A stretch of 64,000 nt of DNA from Raffaelea ambrosiae (lineage: Eukaryota > Ascomycota > Sordariomycetes > Ophiostomatales > Ophiostomataceae): the NCBI GenBank assembly GCA_002778195.1, contig PCDI01000009.1:438291-502290 (forward strand), read 5' to 3'. Positions 13,707-24,731 of this stretch are shown one piece after another. The translations under genes and the position numbers were made by a program. Under the pieces are notes generated by a model. It had not been told where the DNA came from, did not search any database, and saw only the letters and a program-made list of their open reading frames with translations. Position 1 is the first letter of the stretch, and each line of letters opens with the position of its first letter.

Positions 13707-14764
13707 GCAACCAGCCGTGCTCTTTCCTGGATGGTTTTGCTTTGATTTTTGCTTTGCATCTTGCGATTACTGGCGGTTTTGGCGGGTCTTTTCATGCCAT
13801 TATTTTTTGTGACATTTATTTCTGATTCCCTTGTTCTGTTTTCTGCTGTTTTCTTCTGGTTCTTGTCCCTCGTCTTTTTTTTCTTTTCTTTGAATAATGA
13901 TCCTAGCATTGCGTTTGCTTTTCAAGGACACCCAAAAATCACCACACCATAAAAAAAGGATTATTCGGGCACTGTGTTAATATATGGGTTGGAGTGTCTC
14001 TATTTTTTAAGTTGTTTGTTCTTTCTGCTCGCTTGCCTGTTTGCTTGGTTACTTGGCTGCCATTGCCCTGTCTTGGGCAGTGCTTTTGTTCTTTTGATGG
14101 GTGGTTTCATAGAATAACTGGATGACGGCATCTGGAATGGCGTACGCGAATTGGCAGCATAAATTATTTTGTGTGCTTCAGGGGAGGACAACAGTATATC
14201 ATCTGTACATAACATAACATACACATGGACTACGCACAAAACACACCCGCACCCGCACCATAGCTGAAACTAATCATATTTACCGTTTTGCTTGGTTTTT
14301 CTTTGGGGAGGTTTTTTTAAACGGCACCTTGGCCTATTTTCTGTACTATTTGATTTTATATTGGGATATCTTGTGTCAGAAACTGAGACGGACCGCCCAC
14401 CCCGTATATCCTTTTTTGCTGTAGTTACATAGTAGACTAAATGGGTAAGTGTATGGATACAAATCTATGCAATGAACCACAAACATATCATGTCTTCAAA
14501 AACAGACTTGTTCTTTGCAACAGCGTTCTCCAATGGTTGTATTCAAGTGATGGTATCCGGGTGATGGTATCCAGGTGATGCATCTTTTGACTGGCTCTTG
14601 TATCCTGGGCTGTAGATTATTCCTGTTTTTCCCCGGTGGCCATGCTGGTAGTATCTGCCTGCTTGTGTTTTGAACGCCGCCGTGTTTCATTATGCCGCCC
14701 GTTAGCAAGCCTGTGCATCTCGTGTCCCTTTCCCCGTGCCATGCCGGCCATCTTTCCTGTTCCT
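13707..14764. other. Convergent intergenic region (3' flanks)
   Basis: Lies between the 3' ends of the chitin synthase (+) and the secreted-protein gene (-). It is T-rich after 13730, consistent with a 3' UTR and polyadenylation area. It contains one TACATAGT 8-mer at 14426-14433 and a near-duplicated stretch around 14540-14580 (GTGATGGTATCC repeated). I see no supported gene. Confidence 0.6.
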
Positions 14765-15529
14765 TCAGTACGGCCTCGGCTGCATGCTCGAAAACTGGCC
14801 GGTCACCTCCTCTGAGCTGGTGCACGTCGTCCCGCTGCCGTTGACGGCTGGCTGGCAGTCCAGCGCGGGCAGCTGGATGGACCCGGACACCTCAAAGACG
14901 GACGAAACCGAAGAAGACGCCGACGAGCTGGCACACGCAACCGCCTCAATCGGCGTCAGCGACAGGTTCCCGTTGCGGCGCTGCCACACAAACGCGACCT
15001 CTGGCGTGGTGCTGCTGGTCGTACCGTTGGACGTGCAGGGCCACCGCGCGGCCAGGCCGGTGTAGTTGGCGGTCAGCGAGACGGACTCGGGGCCGTAGTC
15101 GCAGACATCGCCGACGACGCCCGAGGTGCTGTCGACATACGTAAAGGTCAGGTAGGGCACAAAGGAGGAATTGGACGCTTGGCCGGCCGGAGTGAAGGTG
15201 GTAAAGTCCTTGGCGACAAAGCTGGGCGGCGCCGTGCAGGTCGAGTCTCTCTGGGCCATCCGGGCCCGGGCCCTCCGCACCATGCGCTTCCTCTTGTCGT
15301 TGCTGGTGCTGATGCTGAGGCGGTCGATGGCGTCGGTGGAGGGGTAGGATGAGGACGAGGACGAGGAGAAGCCTTGTGTTTGTGCTTGTGTGTTGTCTCT
15401 TTTGCTGACAGCGACCGCCGGTTGGCGGATGCTGAGCTTGGTGTCGGCGGCGGCGGGAGGCTTGGGCAAGAGGGCGGTGGCCGAGGTCACGGAGGCGGCC
15501 AGGAGAAGAACCGCGGTATCGAACCTCAT
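14765..15529 (-). CDS. Small secreted protein with Kex2-like propeptide, function unknown
   Basis: Single exon, 254 aa. Residues 1-20 form a clear signal peptide (MRFDTAVLLLAASVTSATAL). A Ser-rich stretch with dibasic sites follows (SKRD near residue 44, then KRKR and RR near 82-89), typical of Kex2 processing. The likely mature part begins near DSTCTAPPSF and has six cysteines and five N-glycosylation sequons (NSS, NYT, NGT, NLS, NGS). The pattern of a Thr/Val-rich beta domain with paired Cys resembles the loose group of small secreted ascomycete proteins, including AA1-like folds, but I do not recognise a specific family. Purine-rich DNA at 15840-15950 is the expected leader composition for a minus-strand gene. 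The reading frame and signal peptide make it a real gene; a role in wall, surface or host interaction is inference. Confidence 0.65.
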   Translation of the reverse strand: MRFDTAVLLLAASVTSATALLPKPPAAADTKLSIRQPAVAVSKRDNTQAQTQGFSSSSSSSYPSTDAIDRLSISTSNDKRKRMVRRARARMAQRDSTCTAPPSFVAKDFTTFTPAGQASNSSFVPYLTFTYVDSTSGVVGDVCDYGPESVSLTANYTGLAARWPCTSNGTTSSTTPEVAFVWQRRNGNLSLTPIEAVACASSSASSSVSSVFEVSGSIQLPALDCQPAVNGSGTTCTSSEEVTGQFSSMQPRPY

Positions 15530-16160
15530 CGTCGCGGCTGGTGGTGGTGGTGAAAAGAGATTAGGTGTTGGCGAGATAGAGACCTTCGTTGCCGGAGAGA
15601 GAAGTATGAAGTTGATTAAGATAGCAAGAAGAGGGCAGAGGGTAATGACCTTGGGGGGGAGGCTGCTGCTAGAACAGGCTGTTGTTGGAAACTGATATTA
15701 AACCCGGTAAATAAATAAATAGAAGAGGTGAAGTGTACAGGAGGAAAGGGAGACCAGGAAGACGAAAGTATGGAAGAATTATAAGATAGAACCAAGAGGC
15801 ATGTGTATGCAATGGTTGAGTTTGTAAATGACAGAGACGCAAGAAAATCGATCCAGAGCAGGAAGAAGGGTCTGCATAGGAAGAAGAGCGAGGATGAAGA
15901 AAAAGAAAGGCAAAGTGGTGAAGAAGGAAGGGAGGAGGCTCTTCTTATAAGACTGTTCCGAATATGGCAACCACGCGCAGTAAAGAAGATGCTGACTAGG
16001 GCAGGTGGTTGGTTGCAGGACAGACCGGACGATTGCTAGGCCCAGGATTCAGCACAGCCTGTTTTTTTGAGCCTTTCCCTGTCTTTGGCGTGTATGCCGC
16101 GTGCGTGTGCATGCAAGTTTGCTCGTGTCCAGCTGAGAAGGAAGAGCACGCTGTGTGCAG

Positions 16161-16187
16161 GCTGGACAGGCTGGACAGGCTGGACAG
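16161..16187. repeat. 9-bp tandem repeat, three copies
   Basis: The unit GCTGGACAG occurs three times in a row, flanked by CAG and GCC. It is intergenic and probably a slippage-prone minisatellite. Confidence 0.85.
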
Positions 16188-18176
16188 GCCGAGAAACTGG
16201 GGACCACAAAAAAAAGATGGCAAGAGCCAGGAATGCAGGAAAAAAATTATAGGGCATGTACGTCACTGTGGACTCCCTGCAAAATACCGGTACTCGGGAA
16301 TAGTGGCCATGTAGCAGTAGACAACTCCTCCAAGAGATCGTCGTTCAACAGTTGGCATACAGTGTAACTACATAGTACATCGCCCCCTCCTCGGTCCTCC
16401 GCCCGATCCTTGTGAAATTGGGAGCGCCGGTCGATCCCTCCCCGAACCAACACAGCACTGTTTGGTATTGTTGTACTCTGCTCTTGTGCTCATTTTTGCA
16501 CTGCCCGTTTCGTTTCGTTTTGGGAGGGGAAGCGACTTGTGCCCAATCTCGCCTGTGCCATATTGTCGTTTGCAGGGTACGGGGAAACTGGAAGTCGTGA
16601 AACCGGCCGAGCCACGCCCGAGGCGAGAAACAAAGGACGGGCCGACGATCAAGAACGGCGGAAGTCTCTCCCTTCTCTTCCTATTTTTACTTTTCTACCC
16701 AAGCCCGCTACTGCTAGTCTTCCCTGGCAGAGACACAGTATACCAAGTACCGTTGTTTCAGAGGCCCCCCGGCGGGCGAGGTTGAAACATTACTACAGTA
16801 GTTCGTTAGGTGGTTGGCCAGCAGAGCCTTTTGACTGGCCATGCTGTCAAGTAGTGGCTGTCTTAGCAGTGGCGTTATAGGATGCCAGCGGCGGGCGCAG
16901 GTCGAAACGGCAGCATAATGAACAAAGCAAGAAGAAGACGGGACGCAAATGAGAACCAAAGCCGGACTCCCGCCAACGCATAGTTGTGAGTTGGGCTGTA
17001 CACTTGGCGAAATCGATGGCCTGCACGGAGAATACCCTGCTCTCTCGCAGAGGAGGTGGACTGTCTGTAATACAGCCAGGCTTTCTTGAGTCAAGGCCAG
17101 CGGATCGAGAACCATCTTCCGCAGAGGGCCCGTCTTCGTATTGCGGGACGTAAACAAAAAAAAACACGAGACGTGAAATCCTTGTACGCCGATTCTAGAA
17201 CCCAAGCGGCGGGTGCAACCACACACGCGCTTCTGTGTTGCCGAAGCAGTACGGTCGACCCTCCTGCGTCCTCATGGGTGCTGGGTGCTGGCTTTCAGCA
17301 TTGCGCATTAGCCTCATATGCAGGTTTTTATTTTCGGCACAGCCCCCACCACCGGCCTGTCTATCCAAAGCAACTCACGTGAGCAACAACAACAGCTACG
17401 AATCATGTAATACCAAGAAAACTGGCAAAAAGCAATCAAACACTTCACCGCAAGTCGCATATTAAATGGGTTATGGAAAGCACGATCCAATGGCCTCGTG
17501 GGGTAGGAAGAGAACAGAAAAGGACTACGTGAGGCATCGAGTGAGTGCGTGAGTGTGAGTGTGTGTGTGTGTTCTCGCTCAGGCTGCATGATCACGGCCA
17601 AACCAAGGCACCAGTGCTGCCGTCTTCCCATCTTGTTTGCACCTCCGATGTAGTCACTCTCTGCAAGGAGGCTCTTGCCGCCGCCGCGCACAAATGGGAC
17701 GCGGTATGTCGAGAACTCGGAAAGCGCTGCCACGGGGATCGTCCCTGCAGCCCACTCCGTCCACGCAGCACATCTCTTTGCGACTTGGGCACTCCATCCA
17801 GCGAGGCCGTCCAGAATGTCCTCTCGGCCAGGAACCCATGGGCAAACGTCTCTCCTAGCGACCGGCAGACGGCGACCGGCCCCTCCGCCCCCCTGCCGGC
17901 CACGCCAAGGTTCCACGACCGGCCTGGCATGCGGGTGAGTGAGAGGACCCCAGATGCCTGCGTTTTCCAGCTCTTCATGTGGGAGGCTGCGGATCCCAGG
18001 CTCAGCGCCTGCTTGGCCAAGTGGAAAGCCTGGACGTCGAGTTTTTCGTTGAGGAAATGGACCACAACCTCGTCCCGTGTTCGCCAGCGTGACAAGCGGT
18101 GTCCGGCTGAACATGCCCTGCATAGGCGGGCTGTCGAGACGCATTGCCTTGCTGGCCAGGTAGACCAGTACCAGCT

Positions 18177-18200
18177 TCTCTCTCTCTCTCTCTCTCTTTT
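18177..18200. repeat. CT dinucleotide microsatellite
   Basis: About 12 consecutive CT units, followed by T and C homopolymer runs. A separate GT-rich stretch lies at 17540-17571. Confidence 0.9.
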
Positions 18201-19284
18201 ACTTTTTTTTTCCCCCATCTGACAACCCTTGGGGGGCGTTTGCTGGCCCCTGTCAGAGACAATAACAGGCGCACGATGTAAATTTGTACATACCAGCGAG
18301 TACTCAAAACCAGAGGTAAGGGGTGATGGAGGGTACCAAAGCCAACAACGTGGCCGCGTCAATGCCGTACACGTACGCATGATCCCGCTAAATTGACCTT
18401 GCATCTCAGCAGCGTAACCACGCCACAAAGAACAATATCCATTGTTGCCAGGATTCTTGGGGATCTGTCGTGTTTGGGCCAATTGGACTTGCAACCGCCA
18501 CGCGCAGAAATTTCCTTCCTGGCGAATGGAATTTCATCCTCTGTATTCCCCTTGCAACTCTTGTTGGATGGATAGGGCCCTCTTAACAGCCATCTGCAAG
18601 AATCTTCCAAAACCAGAGTGCTGATCCAAGGAGGCACTTGGTGCTTATGGAATTTGCGGGGAGGGGCGAAGAATGCTCAGTGAAGCCTGTGAGCGAGTAC
18701 TTAACACTCGCCTGCCAGAAGGGTAAAGTCCGTCCGGCCGGCGGAGGCCTGTGGGCGCTACGTCAGGCGGGGCTGGATATGCGGAAAATGCGGAAAATGG
18801 CAGGGACAGAGCGAAGAGAAACAGCGGCCGGAGAGGAAAGGCGGGCCGGAAAAATGATGCAATTCGCCGCTGGAGCGAGCAGGATTGGGAAAACGGAGCG
18901 GCCCCCCTGCTCCACAGTGGACCAGTCACCAGCCACATACTCATGACAAAGGCACCAGCCATAAATCACTTCCGCTCTGTGGCTGTGTCGCCGTTGGACA
19001 ACATCAGGGCTTTTTGTCTCTTTACGCGCGACCCGCCTTTGGCATGGGACAACACGTGACCCACAAACTTTCGCTCTCGAATGAGTGGTCGGAGCCTCTC
19101 AAAAGTGGAGCCCCACCAATTTTTTTGCGTTTGTGTGCAAAAAAGATTTCGAGCCAAAATCTCCTTCGTATACTCCCTGGCCTTTTTTTTTTTCTCCGCC
19201 TATTTCTCGAAACCTTCCATTCCCCCCCCCCCTCTTCGAAATTTCGACACCACCATCGAACAATTTCGACAAACATCAGCAACA

Positions 19285-19756
19285 ATGGGCAAGGTTGAGA
19301 CGCCGCGGACCGGCCTCGCCGTCGGTCTGAACAAGGGATTTGTACGTGGACACTCGAGACGAAGCGAAGAAGCGAAGACGCAACAGTTTCCTTTGCTGGG
19401 ACATCGTCAAGGCTGACCAGTACATCTTTATAGAAAACCACACCCCGTGTCATCAAGCCCCGTGTCTCGCGCACCAAGGGCCACCTCAGCAAGCGCACTG
19501 CTTTCGTCCGCGACATCGTCAAGGAGGTCGCTGGCCTCGCCCCCTACGAGCGCCGTGTTATCGAGTTGCTGCGCAACAGCCGCGACAAGCGGGCACGCAA
19601 GCTGGCCAAGAAGCGGGTGTGTACTCTCTCTCTCTGTCTGTTCCTGTTTTCGTTTATCACCTCGGCTAACACATGAATCAGCTCGGTACCTTCGGCCGTG
19701 CCAAGAGAAAGGTGGACGAGCTTACCCGGGTGATCGCTGAGTCGCGCAGACATTAA
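19285..19756 (+). CDS. RPL36: 60S ribosomal protein L36 (eL36)
   Basis: Structural protein of the large cytosolic ribosomal subunit. Three exons (19285-19341, 19434-19616, 19682-19756) give 104 aa, the usual size for eL36. Introns are 92 and 65 nt; both fall between codons. Family hallmarks are GLAVGLNKG at the start, TTPRVIKPRVSRTKGHLSKR, then LAPYERRVIELLRNS, DKRARKLAKKRLGTF and GRAKRKVDEL. At the first junction the sequence reads KGF-KTT where most relatives have KGH-KTT; the residue comes directly from the exon end, so it is a substitution, not a splicing artefact. A pyrimidine-rich block precedes the start, as is common for ribosomal protein genes. I saw no box C/D signature in the introns. 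Confidence 0.97.
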
Positions 19757-20613
19757 ACGAACGGTGCAAAACGGCGATTGAACGGAGACGATAGAGAGGA
19801 GGAAATGGGATGAAGTGGGAAATGGGGGGCAAAATACCGGACAACGACCGGGAGTCAATGGGATGGACAGATTCCGAATATTTTCAGGCCGAGGAATGGG
19901 AATCGGAGGAGGTCAAAGAAGGGAAGGGAGGGAAGATGGGAAACCGTGACAACGAAATTGCAGAGACTGCCACTTCCGCGTTGGGCCACCAACTGATGAC
20001 CTACCGGACAGGCTCATCCTCTTTTTTCTTGTCGTCCATCTTCGTAACCTCTCTTTCTGTCTCTTCTTTTCACACCTACATACCCTCTGGCTTTGTCATT
20101 ATTTTCTTGCTTTGGGTCGGCATTTCGGTTGGCGTAAAAAAAAATTAACTAACAAATCAAGAAATGGACAAAAAAAAAAGATGAACAACTGAAGGGGGTC
20201 TGATGACCGGTGTATTCAAAAAACAAAGTGACGGATGTGAACTAAATATCTCGAGCGATCAATCATCAGCATGGCAATGACGGGGAGGCAGATGAGACAG
20301 AATGGAGAGACTCCAGCCTGGGGAGGCTGCGAGTTTGTGCCACAAGACTGATCCTGGACTCCAGGGACCGCTGTTGCAAGACCAATGCTGTTCTTTTATT
20401 TGCAAACGTCTCTCATATTGATGTGGTTGTCTAACTGCACATAAAAACGCCCATACACATGCTTTTGACTCGCGAAATCGTCGCTCCCAGGAATGGCACA
20501 CACACACATCAAAAGAAAAAGAAAAAAAACCGCCCGCTAATCACCACACACAAGATCCAACACACGTCCGCAAAGTCTCAACTAATTCCTACATTCTACA
20601 AACAACAATCATT
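19757..20613. other. Convergent intergenic region (3' flanks)
   Basis: Lies between the RPL36 stop and the UBX-protein stop, with A-runs near 20138-20180 and 20516-20528. It is probably 3' UTR material for both genes. No gene is supported. Confidence 0.6.
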
Positions 20614-22321
20614 TCATTTCTTTGACAGCCGCAAGAACTTGGATAGCTTCTTTGTCGGATCCCCTCCACTGCTCTTGCCTTTGCTCGAAGAGGCCAAGGC
20701 TGCCTTGGTCTCAGCCTCGTCTTCCTCCTCCTCGATCACTGCCGTCTGTGGGATTACAATGTCTTGTGCCATGGCCGAAATGATTTCCGCTTTAACATAA
20801 GTCCGGCCAGAAGGCAGCGCTGCCACATCGTTGGCCCGTAGGTAGTGGATTACTACGCCGCCCTTCATACCGTAGCCGCGTACAAGATCATGCTTCGGTA
20901 CGTCGGCCCGGTCATAAATCTCGGCACCGCGCGCCATCGGTGGGGCCAGACGGAATGGCAGCGAGGACGCTGCCTCTGACAGCACACCGCGTACGGCAGC
21001 ATGCAAAGTGGCCCCCGTAGATCCGTTGGGGAGCGACCACAGGACAGTGTAGCCATCCGGAAACCGAACTCGGATATCCACCTTGTTGACCAGAGCCGCG
21101 CGAGCCTCGCGCTCGCGGGACTCGGCTGCAATCTCGTCGTCGGACTTGAGGCGCTTATTCCGGCCAGCCTCTTCAAGGTGCTTCTGGTGGGCCTTCATCT
21201 GGGCGATAGAAGGTAGCAGGCCGGTGTCTTGCTCGCGGCCCCAGCGGAAAGCCGTGGCTGCCGGCATGCCACCGGATTTGGCTGTTGGCGGCAGCCATAC
21301 CTGGACAGGCCGGAGGTGTGCAGTGTCCTCGTCTTGGTCAACATCCATGGCCGTGGAAGAAGAAGAAGCCTCGGGCTTGGTAAAAATTGGCTGTCCAGTG
21401 GCCACTGGAGGTGCAGATGTTGTGGCCGAGGATGCTGCGGCAACATCTGCCGTTTGCGCAGGAGCAGCGGCATCGTTCGTCTCTGTCGCTGTCGTCGTAG
21501 AAGCTGCGGCAGGTTGTGCTGGCGGTGTCCTTGTGGCGGCCATCTTGGCATCGGATGCAGTGTCGGCATCCACCTTCTCGAGTGTGCTTTGGACGGACTC
21601 CAGGGCAGCTACCAGCGTCTGGTCAGTTGCCCGGAACTCGAGCATGATCAGTTGGCTGCCGGTATCGATGCCGACCTGTGATAGCGTCTTGCGGAAGTTG
21701 TCGAGAGATGTCAGTTCGCGACCAGCAAACTTGAGCACGGGCGCCTCCCAGTAGAGCTGGCCACCACCCCTGCTCGCACCACTGCTGGCTGCTGTTGTTT
21801 CTGTGCGCGGCACAGCTCGCGCTGTAATGTTGAGTCCCTTCGACTTGGCAGCATCGCTCTCCTCGAGTTGGCGCAGCAGTCGCCACAGGGTGGTGTCGCT
21901 GCGCACCTTGGCCGAGACACGGTTGTTGGGCAGGCCAAGGCGGGCTTCGGACTGAGGCAGACGCAGAGCAACGGTCACGGCGGATGGAGATTTGGACTTG
22001 ACGACAAGCTCGAGCTTGGCGCCCTGTGGGAGACCGGCTGCACGGATCGGGTCGGTCAAGTTGATGGGCTTGTTATTGCTTCTGGACGAAAGGGGGCGAA
22101 AGAGTTAGCAGGGGAGGATGAACGTCAGGCCCCTCGAGTTGAGTTTTCATATTTGAGTACAGAAAACACACAAGTGATACTCACTTTAACTGGTAGTTTT
22201 CGCTGCTGAGCTTGAGCTTCTCGCAAGCGTCCTCGAGGACATCGATCATATACCCGCCAGCGGGAGCCTTGACCGTGACCCGACGGAGGTCCGTCGAGAT
22301 GACAACAAACGACGATGCCAT
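20614..22321 (-). CDS. TUG/ASPL-type UBX-domain protein (Ubx4 family)
   Basis: Likely a cofactor of the Cdc48/p97 AAA ATPase in ubiquitin-dependent protein handling, as for yeast Ubx4 and animal TUG/ASPL. Exons 22321-22185 and 22081-20614 join across a 103-nt intron (GTGAGT...CCAG, phase 2) and give 534 aa. The first 90 residues form a TUG-type ubiquitin-like domain (MASSFVVISTDLRRVTVKAP, then LPQGAKLELV). A second ubiquitin-like stretch covers about 85-200. A low-complexity Ala/Thr/Ser linker follows. The UBX-like region runs from about VNKVDIRVRFPDGYTVLW to GGVVIHYL. The tail is acidic then Ser/Lys-rich. The start is supported by conservation of the first exon. It shares an ~0.9-kb divergent promoter with PUP3, a notable pairing because both act in protein degradation; co-regulation is inference. 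Confidence 0.93.
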
Positions 22322-23215
22322 AGCGCGCGTGTCTAAGTCGTGTGTACTTGGAATGAGACAGAGGCCCGCTGCCTTGTCGGTATCAGTGGTGGTTGAGGAA
22401 GGTAATTCGTACCAAGTATCGTGTAGGACGAGTTCGAATTACAAAGCTGCCGATTGGCGGGGCTGATGCACAAGAAGACGCACGGGGTTTAGAAGACAGA
22501 AACGAAAACCATAATAGAAGAATAAAACAGAAAGGCTTTCCTGTTAGAATGCAAGATCCGCCGTGTCACTATGTAAGAATCCGGTTGGTTGCGCTGAAGT
22601 TGTGCTGCGGAAAGTGGCAGAACAGCACGGAAACTAGCTGATGATGTTCAGAGAGGGGCTCACCTTAAGTTGGGGGAGCTTTGCTGCTGTCATCATAGGC
22701 AGCCTCCTCAGTCGTAGCTTCCTGTTTGCTAGTTAGCGGACTCTTTGTCGGTCGCAGTTCTCTCTGATTACGCCACACGCTCGAGCCACCCACACTCTTC
22801 CCCCAGGCAGGCATACAACGCGTGGACCAACCAGGAATAGAGCAGCAAACAAGTGGAGACCCTGTTAGGGACCTGGCCTGGGGTCGTCTGGTGGTCACGT
22901 TTCCCGTAACTCTTGCTGTGTGTCTCTCCCAGCCGCGCCAGCTGCGTGTTTGCCTTAGTTTTGAAGCTCCTTCCCAAAGCTATCTGTCCGACGACTGCTT
23001 CACACAGCATCATCACCCATCACGGCCACCACCCTGACCTCCCTGACGCAGCAAACGCAAATCGATTTTGCGGAAACCACCCACTCAGCGACGACATTGA
23101 CGAATAAAAGCTTCTGACCTTCGGTTAAGCTCTTTCTGTCGCAGGAGCTTCGATTCCATCTCGGCGACGACAACAGCCCCTTCTTCTTTTCTCCTCGCAA
23201 CACACAGATCCCAAG
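22322..23215. promoter_or_regulatory. Divergent promoter region between UBX gene and PUP3
   Basis: 894 bp separate the two start codons. It contains one ACTATGTA 8-mer at 22568-22575. The last 250 bp before PUP3 are pyrimidine-rich. I did not find a yeast-type proteasome control element (GGTGGCAAA) by eye. No gene is supported here. Confidence 0.5.
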
Positions 23216-24106
23216 ATGGTAAGCTTGCACTGGGGACTTTTCTTGCTTTGTAGATATCTAGGGAGGGCATGCATGCATGCATTGATAACGACCAGGTCGG
23301 CTAACGTCTTTCGCAGTCTTCTCCCTTCTCAATAAGTACGTTCCGAATCGAAACCCTGGACAATCATAATGCACATGGCGAGGATGGAGAGGGTGGAATG
23401 GGATAGGGAGAGAAGGAAGAGAAAAGAGGGAAAAGAAAAAGAGAAAAAGAGAAAAAAAAGAAAATTTCAGACTGTTGGGAACTGTGCTGACTTTCCCCTC
23501 TTCTTAGACGGCGGCGCCTGCGTCGCCATGGTCGGCAAGGACTGCGTCGCCATCGCCTGCGATCTCCGCCTCGGCATGCAGGCCCTGACCGTGTCCAACA
23601 ACTTCCCCAAGATTTTCTCGTACGGCGACCACGTCTTTTTGGGCCTGACCGGCCTCGCCACCGACGTCAGCACCGTCTCCGACCTGTTCCGCTACAAGGT
23701 CAACCTCTACCGCCTGCGCGAGGAGCGCCACATTGCGCCCAAGACGTTTGCCAACCTGGTGTCGTCGTCGCTGTACGAGCGCCGCTTCGGACCCTACTTT
23801 GTCAGCCCCGTCGTGGCCGGCCTCGAGCCCAAAACGGGCCAGCCGTTCATCTGCGGCTTCGACAGCATTGGATGCATCGACTTCGCCAAGGATTTCATCG
23901 TGTCGGGCACCGCGAGCGAGCAGCTGTTCGGCACGTGCGAGAGCCTGTGGGAGCCCGACTTGGGTCCCGAGGATCTGTTCGAGACCATCTCCCAGGCACT
24001 GCTCAACGCCGTCGACCGGGACGCGCTCTCTGGCTGGGGCGCGCACGTGTACATTATCGAGAAGGACAAGGTGACCAAGCGGCTGCTCAAGGGCCGGCAA
24101 GATTAA
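23216..24106 (+). CDS. PUP3: 20S proteasome subunit beta type-3
   Basis: Non-catalytic beta-ring subunit of the 20S proteasome. Coding exons are 23216-23218 (the ATG alone), 23317-23335 (19 nt) and 23508-24106, giving 206 aa, the normal length. Introns are 98 nt (GTAAGC...TTCGCAG) and 172 nt (GTACGT...TTCTTAG). The spliced N terminus reads MSSPFSINGGACVAMVGKDC, matching the conserved beta-3 start with no cleaved propeptide. CVAIACDLRLG, the GLTGLATDV stretch, GPYFVSPVVAGL and CGFDSIGCIDFAKDF are family hallmarks. An in-frame ATG at 23369 lies inside intron 2 and would replace the conserved start with a Lys/Glu-rich peptide; it is almost certainly not used. The ATG-only exon and microexon are unusual and make this gene easy to misannotate. 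Confidence 0.96.
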
Positions 24107-24731
24107 AGAGGGGAGGAGGAAGGAAAAGAAGAGGATAGTAGAGGCAAAGGAGGCGACTGCATGGAGAAAGAGACAGAAAGGTTCATGGTCTGGGCATGTG
24201 TAAGATACCATTCGTCTAATGGTGATATCACAAAAAGAGAACAAATCACATACGGCGTATAGGAATATGAAAAAGATGAAAACCAAGCTGAGAGCATTTA
24301 CATGATGATTAATCGCAGCAGCACAACACTACAGTCATAACGTATCATAAGCAATCGTATTGGAACCAGAAATATAGACTTTTTCGTTTACACCCTCCTT
24401 CGGTTCTCCCTCGTTCTCCCTCTCTTTGTCCCTTTCGGTTTCCCTTGACCTTGATTTCTTCCTATCGTGCAAGCCGCTATCGGCATGGCCGCCATAGGCT
24501 TCTCGCTCTATGCAAACAAGTGTACAGACACTGTACACGGGTATTGTGGATGGTTTCTTTTTGTCTTTTGTCTTCTGTCTTTGGTTTGATTTTTTTTTTC
24601 CCCGTCTACTTGTGTGTAGATAAAAAGAGATGGGGCCTCGCCACGCATAACAAAGGTCTATCAGCCCAGTCGGCTGCCATCCCACCAATTGTTCGAGATG
24701 TGTCTCGGAAGTATCCCGTCTCTAATAAATT
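24107..24731. other. Convergent intergenic region (3' flanks)
   Basis: Lies between the PUP3 and Ca2+ ATPase stop codons. Purine-rich after 24107, T/C-rich near 24370-24600, consistent with two facing 3' UTRs. No gene is supported. Confidence 0.6.

Larger units (their letters stand above)
15530..19284. other. Intergenic region, 3.75 kb, with short repeats
   Basis: No well-supported gene. It holds the presumed leader of the secreted-protein gene (purine-rich to about 15950), a 9-bp tandem repeat at 16161-16187, one TACATAGT 8-mer at 16369-16376, a GT-rich microsatellite at 17540-17571, a GC-rich multi-frame open island at about 17580-18170, a CT microsatellite at 18177-18200, and the pyrimidine-rich RPL36 promoter at 19180-19235. 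Confidence 0.55.

Noticed and set aside
19342..19433. Possible intronic snoRNA in RPL36 intron 1
   Set aside because: No box C (RTGATGA) with paired box D; length and sequence do not support it.
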